From NCBI GenBank assembly GCA_023392975.1, contig JAEWNA010000104.1, forward strand, positions 1-6,122: a stretch of 6,122 bases of DNA, given 5' to 3'. The notes beneath the pieces are model-generated. The model was not told the DNA's origin. It saw nothing but the letters and a program-made list of their open reading frames with translations, and did not search any database. The stretch is from Pseudomonadota bacterium (lineage in GTDB: Bacteria; Pseudomonadota; Gammaproteobacteria; Xanthomonadales; Xanthomonadaceae). This document shows, in pieces, positions 1 through 4,530 of the stretch. How positions within the stretch are numbered: position 1 is the first letter of the stretch; the number at the start of each line of letters is the position of its first letter. The position numbers and the translations under genes were made by a program.

Positions 1-181
1 TGCGCAGCGCCAGCGGCGGCGCATCGGAACCGTCGCCGCCCGCCAGCGCCAGCACCACGCTGCGGCCATCCAGCGGCGGCAGCGCCTCGCGGGTGTCGGG
101 ATCGAGGGCGATGGCGCGGTTGAGCGCCGATTCCAGCGCGCGGCCGGCCAGCGGCTTCCAGTCGAGGGGAGAGGCAGTCAT
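1..181 (-). CDS. ubiJ: UbiJ-like SCP2-domain protein, N-terminal part (partial)
   Basis: An open minus-strand frame from ATG at 181 runs without a stop to the left edge, giving 60 residues that begin MTASPLDWKPLAGRALESAL. The segment resembles the start of E. coli UbiJ: a K-P-L opening, a short amphipathic helix with a 'LE..LN' pattern (about residues 16-21), an 'ALDPDTR' stretch, then 'LDGR' followed by hydrophobic strand residues where the SCP2-like lipid-binding fold begins. UbiJ is known as an accessory factor of the aerobic ubiquinone (Ubi) complex that binds prenylated intermediates. An in-frame ATG three codons upstream (190) is an alternative start; neither has a strong Shine-Dalgarno, so 181 is chosen by similarity. 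The gene is co-directional with oleD, but a 205-bp gap makes a shared transcript uncertain. Only the N-terminus is visible, so another SCP2-like protein is possible. Confidence 0.6.
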   Translation of the reverse strand, partial: MTASPLDWKPLAGRALESALNRAIALDPDTREALPPLDGRSVVLALAGGDGSDAPPLALR

Positions 182-280
182 GCCGGGCATTCTAGCCGGG
201 GGCGCCGCCGACACGGCCGCCGGGCGTTCCGCATGCCGGGAAATGCTCAGCCAACGTCCCGCCTCCGCCGTGCGAGGCAC

Positions 281-314
281 TTTCCTTCGTCTGGACGCAT
301 TTCCCTCGTCTGGA
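281..314. repeat. Two-copy tandem direct repeat, 19-bp period
   Basis: TTTCCTTCGTCTGGA at 281-295 recurs at 300-314 as TTTCCCTCGTCTGGA, with 14 of 15 bases identical and starts 19 bp apart. The pair lies about 100 bp upstream of the ubiJ-like start and downstream of oleD. Its role is unknown: it could be a paired protein-binding site for the ubiJ-like promoter or a chance local duplication. Confidence 0.5.
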
Positions 315-332
315 TCGGCCTCGCGCATCAAG

Positions 333-370
333 CCCCGCTCCCCTCGCGGGAGAGGGGTTGGGGAGAGGGG
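333..370 (+). repeat. G-rich palindromic repeat, copy 1, with G-quadruplex motif
   Basis: An imperfect hairpin (CCCC 333-336 with GGGG 354-357, and CTCCC 338-342 with GGGAG 348-352) is followed by a G-rich tail, TTGGGGAGAGGGG (358-370). It shares the palindrome-plus-tail layout and the 'GGTTGGGGAG' signature with the two copies around the DUF559 gene, but is more diverged. G-tracts at 348-350, 354-357, 360-363 and 367-370 make a four-tract G-quadruplex motif with loops of 3, 2 and 3 nt on the plus strand. It starts 17 bp beyond the oleD stop codon. The G-rich strand is the template strand for oleD, so it might act at the oleD 3' end, though no T-run follows the hairpin on the minus strand. 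Confidence 0.75.
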
Positions 371-386
371 AGCAGGCCGACGCGCG

Positions 387-1376
387 TCAGCGCGACGCGG
401 CCGCCAGCCGCACCAGCCCTTCCTCGATCGTCACCTTCGGCACGTAGCCGAAGTCGCGGGTCGCGGGGGCCATCGAATACCAGTGCGTGGTGCTCAGCTG
501 CTCGGCGAGGAAGCGCGTCAGCGGCGGCTCGCCCTTCAGCGGCAGCACGGTCCACAGGCCTTCGCAGACCGCACCGATGACGTAGGCGGCGCCGAACGGC
601 AGCGACTTGTCGACCTCCGGCGCACCGACCGCACGCAGCAGCGCGTTGACGATCTCGCGCACCGGCTTGGGCTCGCCGTTGCTGATGAAGTAGGCCTTGC
701 CGGCGCAGGCGGCGCCCGGGGCAAGATGCTCGAACGCATCGAAATGCGCTTGCGCGGCATTGTCGATGTAGGTGGTGTCGATGCGGTTGTGGCCACCGCC
801 GACGAAGCGCAGCCGGCCGGCGCGTGCGCGATCGGCCAGCCGCGGCACCAGCTGCTGGTCGCCCGGGCCCCAGATCAGCCGCGGCCGCAGCGCGACGGTC
901 GCGAGGTTCGCATCGTTCGCCGCCAGCACCGCCTTCTCGGCGATGGTCTTGGTGGTCGCGTACGGCGCCTTGAAGCCTTCGCCGTAGGGCACGGTGTCGG
1001 CGGTGCCGCCCTCGACCGGATGCGTCGCGCGATGGGTCACGCTGGGCGTCGACGTATAGACCAGTTTGCCGATGCCGTGCGCGCGGCAGGCGGCGAGCAC
1101 GTTGTCGGTGCCGATCACGTTCGCCTGGTGGTAGCTGTCGTAGCTGCCCCAGGCGCCGGCCTTGGCGGCGTTGTGGAAGATCGCGTCCACGCCGGCACAG
1201 GCGGCGAGCACGGCGTCGCGATCGGCCAGGTCGCCGCGGATCTGGCGCACGCCGAGCGGATCGAGATCGGCGTAATGGCCGCGGTTGTAGCTCGCGACCT
1301 CGTGCCCGCGCTCGACCAGCCCCCTGCACAGCGCATGCCCGAGGAAACCGCCGCCGCCGGTGACCAGAATCTTCAT
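387..1376 (-). CDS. oleD: OleD, NAD(P)H-dependent 2-alkyl-3-oxoalkanoate reductase (olefin biosynthesis)
   Basis: This 329-residue extended short-chain dehydrogenase/reductase, of the 3-beta-HSD/NAD-epimerase type, has full family length. A Rossmann nucleotide-binding motif TGGGGFLG lies at residues 6-13 after the first strand MKILV, an acidic D49 follows strand 3, 'YTSTPSV' (107-113) supplies the active-site Ser/Thr, and the catalytic YxxxK is Y139-K143 (YATTK). In the known long-chain olefin pathway OleD reduces the 2-alkyl-3-ketoacid from OleA to the 2-alkyl-3-hydroxyacid that OleC lactonises; OleB, OleC and OleD form a cytoplasmic assembly in Xanthomonas. The assignment rests on overall resemblance to Xanthomonas-type OleD plus the presence of oleC on the same strand 3.15 kb away. 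The ATG at 1376 has a GGGAG Shine-Dalgarno (1382-1386) 5 nt upstream. The DUF559 stop codon is 75 bp upstream and co-directional, so read-through into oleD is possible. A generic sterol-dehydrogenase/epimerase role is the alternative if the context misleads. Confidence 0.88.
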   Translation of the reverse strand: MKILVTGGGGFLGHALCRGLVERGHEVASYNRGHYADLDPLGVRQIRGDLADRDAVLAACAGVDAIFHNAAKAGAWGSYDSYHQANVIGTDNVLAACRAHGIGKLVYTSTPSVTHRATHPVEGGTADTVPYGEGFKAPYATTKTIAEKAVLAANDANLATVALRPRLIWGPGDQQLVPRLADRARAGRLRFVGGGHNRIDTTYIDNAAQAHFDAFEHLAPGAACAGKAYFISNGEPKPVREIVNALLRAVGAPEVDKSLPFGAAYVIGAVCEGLWTVLPLKGEPPLTRFLAEQLSTTHWYSMAPATRDFGYVPKVTIEEGLVRLAAASR

Positions 1377-1451
1377 GTGTGCTCCCGATGTCGGCGCACA
1401 TGGTACGCGGCCCCAAGCCCAGGATGATGGCCAGACGGAACGCGGCCGCAG

Positions 1452-1838
1452 TCACGCCCTCCCTTTCGCTGCAGGCGAAGGGGAGGGTTGGGGAGGGGTA
1501 AAATCGCGCGTCAGGTGCCGGTATATGTCGTCCACCACATCGGCCCGTCGCAATAGGACGTCGCGATTCGCGTACCGCAGAACGCGATACCCCGCATGGA
1601 CCAGCCTCGCCGTGCGCGCTTCGTCGTATTCGATGGCGCTCGCATGCTGGTCGCCATCCACTTCGATCACCAGCCGCGCCTGAGGGCAAAGGAAGTCGAC
1701 GATGAATCCCTCCACGGGCACCTGACGCCGGAAGCGGAATCCTTCGATCCGGCGCTGTCGGAGCGCCTGCCATAACCAGCGCTCCGCGTCGGTGGCCTCG
1801 TTGCGCAAGCGGCGGGCACGGCGTCGCAGTGCCGTCAT
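1452..1838 (-). CDS. DUF559 (Vsr-like PD-(D/E)XK) endonuclease-domain protein
   Basis: The protein has 128 residues. The basic N-terminus is followed by the DUF559 hallmark helix 'NEATDAERWLWQALR' (13-27), 'GFRFRRQ' (33-39), 'FIVDF' (45-49, D48), 'LVIEVDGDQH' (56-65, with E59, D61, Q64, H65), 'EYDEART' (70-76) and 'GYRVLRYANRDV' (83-94). This is the Vsr-related restriction-endonuclease-like fold, and D48, E59 and H65 are the probable metal or catalytic positions. The family is presumed to cut DNA, but its biological role is unsettled. The ATG at 1838 is fixed by a strong AGGAGG at 1843-1848; longer frames upstream lack such a site and run through repeat DNA. Residues 114-128 (a P/S/K-rich tail) are encoded by a palindromic repeat and are probably not part of the fold. 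Codons rare in this GC-rich setting occur: CTA-TTG-CGA at residues 95-97 and ATA at 105. These, the lower local GC and the flanking inverted repeats suggest acquisition. Confidence 0.85.
   Translation of the reverse strand: MTALRRRARRLRNEATDAERWLWQALRQRRIEGFRFRRQVPVEGFIVDFLCPQARLVIEVDGDQHASAIEYDEARTARLVHAGYRVLRYANRDVLLRRADVVDDIYRHLTRDFTPPQPSPSPAAKGRA
1455..1499 (+). repeat. G-rich palindromic repeat, copy L (3' end of DUF559 gene)
   Basis: This 45-bp unit matches the reverse complement of 1857-1901 at 40 of 45 positions without gaps. The core is a near-perfect hairpin: 13 nt at 1457-1469 pairs with 1475-1487 (12 of 13), with loop TGCAG. The tail is TTGGGGAGGGGT (1488-1499). G-tracts at 1480-1483, 1485-1487, 1490-1493 and 1495-1498 form a plus-strand G-quadruplex motif with loops of 1, 2 and 1 nt. 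It lies wholly inside the DUF559 coding frame and encodes its last 15 residues, ending exactly at the TGA codon (1452-1454). Confidence 0.9.
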
Positions 1839-1842
1839 GGAA

Positions 1843-1848
1843 CCTCCT
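1843..1848 (-). promoter_or_regulatory. Strong Shine-Dalgarno of the DUF559 gene
   Basis: The minus strand reads AGGAGG followed by 4 nt (TTCC) and ATG. This is the strongest Shine-Dalgarno in the window and decides the 1838 start. The G-quadruplex-capable end of repeat R (1857) lies only 8 nt upstream of it, so RNA structure there could affect ribosome loading. Confidence 0.8.
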
Positions 1849-1856
1849 GTCGTTCG

Positions 1857-1901
1857 ACCCCTCCCCGGCCCTCCCCTTCGCCTTCGGCGAAAGGGAGGGA
1901 G
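1857..1901 (-). repeat. G-rich palindromic repeat, copy R (5' side of DUF559 gene)
   Basis: This is the inverted partner of 1455-1499, differing at five positions. The core hairpin pairs 1869-1882 with 1886-1899 (13 of 14) around a 3-nt loop. On the minus strand, which is the sense of the DUF559 transcript, G-tracts at 1876-1873, 1871-1869, 1866-1863 and 1861-1858 form a G-quadruplex motif with loops of 1, 2 and 1 nt. The copy lies between the divergent DUF559 and DUF4197 start codons. If transcription of DUF559 begins upstream of it (1902-2061), the whole structure falls in the 5' untranslated region. Confidence 0.9.
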
Positions 1902-2061
1902 ACAAACGAGAACTCGCGTCCAGCGTCTCTTGTCCGAAACGAGCGCGATGCCGGTAGACGCCTCGCCCGGAGGCCGGGAATTCCCTCCGTCGTGTGTCGG
2001 AAAACCTCGCGGCGGCATGGCGTATGCTGGGCCGATCCGATCCACCTGCGAGGAGCCCGCC

Positions 2062-2823
2062 ATGCGCCGTCCGTCCGTGCTCGTCCTCACCGCCTGCCTG
2101 GTCTTCGCCACTGCCGCCGGTGCACAGTCGCTGGAACAGCAGCTCAAGGATCGCCTGCTCGGCGGCAAGGGCAGCAGCACGAGCACCGCCGGGCTCAGCG
2201 AGCAGGACGCCGCCGGCGGGATCAAGGAAGCGCTGGCGCAGGGCGTGGATCGCGCGGTGCGCCAGCTCGGCACCCCCGATGGTTTCTTCCGTGACCAGGC
2301 GGTGAAGATCCTCGTGCCCGAGCGCCTGCGCAAGGCCGCGGACCTCGCGCGCAAGCTCGGCGCGGGCAAGCAGGTCGACGCCTTCGAGCTGTCGATGAAT
2401 CGCGCCGCAGAGAAGGCGGTGCCGATGGCCGCGAACATCCTCGCCGACTCGGTGCGGCAGATGACGCTGCAGGACGCGATCGGCCTCGTCCGCGGCGGCG
2501 ACACGTCGGCCACCGATTTCTTCCGGCGCACGAGCGAGCGGAAGCTCTACGATTCCTTCCTGCCGATCGTGCAGAAGCAGACGGCCGCGGTCGGCGTGAC
2601 CCGCAAGTACAAGGATTTCTCGAAGAAGGCCGGCGGCAACGCCCTGGCCGGCGCGCTGCTCGGCGGCGGCAGCGGCCAGCCGATGAACGGCGCGGACCTC
2701 GACGACTACGTCACCCGACGGACCATCGACGGCCTGTTCCACGTCATCGCCGACCAGGAACGGCAGATCCGCCAGAACCCGCTCGCGCGCACCAGCGACC
2801 TGCTGCGCCGCGTCTTCAAGTGA
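2062..2823 (+). CDS. DUF4197 family exported protein
   Basis: The protein has 253 residues. A short basic start (MRRPS) and hydrophobic stretch (6-18) end in 'ATAAGA', with likely signal-peptidase I cleavage after A21, so the mature protein should be periplasmic. The body matches the DUF4197 pattern: 'LSEQDAAGGIKEALAQGV' (45-62), 'FFRDQAVKILVPERLRK' (75-91), an 'AFELSMNRAAEKAVPMA' helix (107-123), 'MTLQDAIGLVRGGDTSATDFFRR' (134-156), 'LYDSFLPIV' (162-170), and a C-terminal 'DDYVTRRTIDGLFHVIADQE' helix (214-233). The predicted fold is almost all helical. The function is unknown for the family and no catalytic motif is visible. The ATG at 2062 is chosen over an in-frame upstream extension because AGGAG (2051-2055) lies 6 nt before it and a signal peptide follows at once. 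It is divergent from DUF559 and 260 bp ahead of the co-directional protease. Confidence 0.88.
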   Translation: MRRPSVLVLTACLVFATAAGAQSLEQQLKDRLLGGKGSSTSTAGLSEQDAAGGIKEALAQGVDRAVRQLGTPDGFFRDQAVKILVPERLRKAADLARKLGAGKQVDAFELSMNRAAEKAVPMAANILADSVRQMTLQDAIGLVRGGDTSATDFFRRTSERKLYDSFLPIVQKQTAAVGVTRKYKDFSKKAGGNALAGALLGGGSGQPMNGADLDDYVTRRTIDGLFHVIADQERQIRQNPLARTSDLLRRVFK

Positions 2824-2833
2824 CCGCGGCCAC

Positions 2834-2856
2834 GGCGTTGCGCGCTGCGCGACGCC
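2834..2856 (+). other. GC-rich hairpin downstream of the DUF4197 gene
   Basis: GGCGTTGCGC (2834-2843) can pair with GCGCGACGCC (2847-2856) around a 3-nt loop, with nine Watson-Crick pairs and one T-G wobble. It starts 10 nt after the DUF4197 stop codon. No T-run follows, so it is not a canonical intrinsic terminator; it could be a 3' stabilising stem or a Rho-assisted site. A further inverted pair, CCGGCG (2855-2860) and CGCCGG (2878-2883), follows. The rest of the 2824-3083 gap shows no convincing gene or promoter. Confidence 0.35.
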
Positions 2857-3083
2857 GGCGTTGAACCGATCGCGATACGCCGGCGCCGGGTACGCCCGGG
2901 TGCGCTGCATGCTGCGCCGAACACCGACCGCCATCGCATTCCGCGAGACGGCCCGTCGCTAGGATCGTCGGGCTGCGCGACGTTCGCCCTGCGCAGACCA
3001 CCGCCGCCGGCCACCGGAAGCGCGGCACAGCCGCGCATCGGTCGACGGCTTTTCCGTACCCAACGACACAAGGAAGCATCGTC

Positions 3084-4463
3084 ATGGTTCGCAATACCTC
3101 GCTGCACGCCGCGCTCCTCGCCGCGCTGTCCCTCGCCCCGCTCGCGCACGCCGCTCCCGTGGAAATGACGTCTGACATCGTCGCCACGGCGCCGTCGGCC
3201 AAGGCGCTGGGCGCCGCCGAATTCGCCGTCGCCTCGCGCGGCCCGACCCTCGTCGCCCTGTCCTCCCCGTCGGTCGGCGACGCACGCGCCCTCAAGAGCC
3301 GCCGCCAGACGCAGACCAAGCAGGGTCAGCCGTTCGAGATCGGCTTCGCCCGCGACGTGCCCAATCCGCACATCGCACTGGCCCGCCTCGGCTGGCAGAA
3401 GCTGTCCGACGGCCGCTACGCCACCCGTTTCGAGATCGGTTCGGCCGACGCCGTGGCGATGCGCGCCGCGTTCTCGCTGAAGGCCCTCGGCCGCGGCGCG
3501 AGTCCGACCGGGGTGACCTTCCGCTTCGGCGGCGGCGACGGCCGCGTGTTCGAGATGAACGGCCGCGAGTTCGCCGGCAAGCAGGCCGGCTGGTCGCCGG
3601 TGACGATGGGCGCGACGTCCAGCGTCGAGGTCGTGCTGGCAAAGGGCCTGCGCCCGCAGCAGTTCGTCCTGACGATGCCGCAGATCTCGCACCTCGACAT
3701 GAGTCCGCTGGCCGAGGACGCGCAGATCGCCGCGTTCGCGAAGATCGGCGAGAGCGGCAGCTGCAACCGCGACATCGTCTGCCGCACCAGCCCGACCGCC
3801 GGCTTCCTCGCCGCGGAGAAGGCCGTGGCGCGGATGCTGTTCACCAAGGGCGGCAGCTCGTACCTCTGCACCGGCACGCTGCTCAACAACAGCAACGCGA
3901 CCAAGCGCCACCTGTTCTGGAGCGCGGCGCACTGCATCAGCACCCAGACCGTCGCCAACACGCTGCAGACCTACTGGTTCTACAAGGCGACCACCTGCGG
4001 CGGCACCACCCAGGCCGCGGGCGCGGTGACCCTGACCGGCGGCGCCTATCTGCGCTACTCGAACAGCACCCGCGACACCCTCCTGCTGGAACTGAAGACC
4101 GCGCCGCCGGCCGGTGCCGTGTACGCCGGCTGGACCAGCGCCGCCATCGCCGCCACCGGCACCGCGATCGAAGGCATCCACCATCCGGCGGGCGACGCCA
4201 AGATGTACTCGCTGGGCAGCGTGACCGCACTGTCGAGTTCGCTCAGCGGCAAATCGCCGCTGTACCAGGTGAAGTGGACCACCGGCACCACCGAAGGCGG
4301 TTCGTCGGGCTCGGCGCTGTTCAAGATCGCGACCGACGGCACCTACCAGCTCACCGGCGGCCTGTACGGCGGCTACGCCTCGTGCTCGGCCACGACCTCG
4401 CCGGATTACTACTCGCGCTTCGCCGACGTGTATTCCAGCATCTCGTCGTACTTCGGCCCGTAA
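3084..4463 (+). CDS. Secreted lysyl-endopeptidase-like serine protease (Achromobacter protease I type), prepro form
   Basis: The protein has 459 residues. The signal peptide spans 1-23 (cleavage after AHA), a propeptide covers about 24-220, and the trypsin-fold catalytic domain runs from about 221 to the end. The catalytic triad is H283 (SAAHC), D331 (RDTLLLEL) and S408 (GGSSGS). Six cysteines align with the three disulfides of Achromobacter protease I: C227-C434, C233-C305 and C262-C284. D441 ('DYYSRF') aligns with the S1-pocket Asp225 of that enzyme, predicting cleavage after basic residues, probably Lys. The His210/Trp169 pair known there appears replaced by Y428 and L383. K220, just before 'IGESGSCN', fits self-processing at the pro/mature border. 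There is no C-terminal extension, unlike the Achromobacter precursor. AAGGAAG (3070-3076) lies 7 nt before the ATG. The role is probably extracellular proteolysis. A trypsin-fold protease is near certain; exact specificity is inferred. Confidence 0.9.
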   Translation: MVRNTSLHAALLAALSLAPLAHAAPVEMTSDIVATAPSAKALGAAEFAVASRGPTLVALSSPSVGDARALKSRRQTQTKQGQPFEIGFARDVPNPHIALARLGWQKLSDGRYATRFEIGSADAVAMRAAFSLKALGRGASPTGVTFRFGGGDGRVFEMNGREFAGKQAGWSPVTMGATSSVEVVLAKGLRPQQFVLTMPQISHLDMSPLAEDAQIAAFAKIGESGSCNRDIVCRTSPTAGFLAAEKAVARMLFTKGGSSYLCTGTLLNNSNATKRHLFWSAAHCISTQTVANTLQTYWFYKATTCGGTTQAAGAVTLTGGAYLRYSNSTRDTLLLELKTAPPAGAVYAGWTSAAIAATGTAIEGIHHPAGDAKMYSLGSVTALSSSLSGKSPLYQVKWTTGTTEGGSSGSALFKIATDGTYQLTGGLYGGYASCSATTSPDYYSRFADVYSSISSYFGP

Positions 4464-4491
4464 GCCGGCCTTCGCGCATCACCGCGACACG

Positions 4492-4525
4492 ACGGGCCCG
4501 GCGCATGCCGGGCCCGTTTCTCGTT
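4492..4525 (+). terminator. Intrinsic terminator of the protease gene
   Basis: An 11-bp perfect stem pairs ACGGGCCCGGC (4492-4502) with GCCGGGCCCGT (4507-4517) around the loop GCAT, followed by TTTCTCGTT (4517-4525). It begins 28 nt after the protease stop codon and ends 5 nt before the convergent oleC stop codon. On the minus strand the stem is followed by CGTGTCG rather than a T-run, so it should work mainly on the plus strand, though the stem may also cap the oleC transcript. Confidence 0.85.
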
Positions 4526-4530
4526 CGACC

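Larger units (their letters stand above)
1455..1901 (-). mobile_element. Putative DUF559 endonuclease element bounded by 45-bp inverted repeats
   Basis: A 447-bp unit holds the DUF559 gene between inverted repeats 1455-1499 and 1857-1901 (40/45 identical). It sits directly upstream of oleD in a region where oleC and oleD have been separated, and its inner part looks AT-richer than the flanks. The layout, a small nuclease gene between palindromic repeats that also occur alone nearby (333-370), recalls REP elements with their RAYT transposases, but the enzyme family differs. No target-site duplication is apparent next to the outer ends ('gtca' on the left, 'acaa' on the right), and mobility is not demonstrated. 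The repeats could instead be genome-wide elements that accumulated around an ordinary gene. Confidence 0.4.

Noticed and set aside
93..1427. A 444-codon plus-strand open frame opposite oleD and the ubiJ-like gene
   Set aside because: It is antisense to two genes with clear family features and has biased composition without motifs.
333..1901. The palindromic repeats as a CRISPR array
   Set aside because: There are only three copies, at irregular distances, in both orientations, with genes between them and no spacer-length unit.
2023..2028. TATGCT as a -10 box for DUF4197
   Set aside because: No acceptable -35 hexamer lies 16-18 bp upstream, so the match is weak and was not listed as a promoter.
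1792..2061. An upstream in-frame extension of the DUF4197 protein
   Set aside because: It would read through repeat R and overlap the DUF559 start. The ATG at 2062 has AGGAG at proper spacing and leads directly into a signal peptide.
1839..2531. A longer N-terminus for the DUF559 protein (open frame starting at 2531)
   Set aside because: The extension is antisense to DUF4197 coding sequence and repeat R, with no good ribosome binding site. The strong AGGAGG before 1838 fixes the start where the DUF559 domain begins.
328..2934. A very long open frame (868 codons) on the minus strand across oleD, DUF559 and DUF4197
   Set aside because: It is out of frame with oleD and antisense to DUF4197, passes through the repeats, and is Arg/Ala-rich low-complexity translation typical of spurious frames in GC-rich DNA. 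Recognised protein families lie in other frames.
2939..2965. TTCCGC / TAGGAT as a promoter for the protease
   Set aside because: The spacer is 15 bp and the -35 match is poor; chance occurrence is likely.
2706..4184. A 492-codon minus-strand open frame opposite the protease gene
   Set aside because: Its Gly/Ala/Arg/His-rich translation has no recognisable domain and mirrors the codon structure of the protease, which has a signal peptide, full triad and conserved cysteines.
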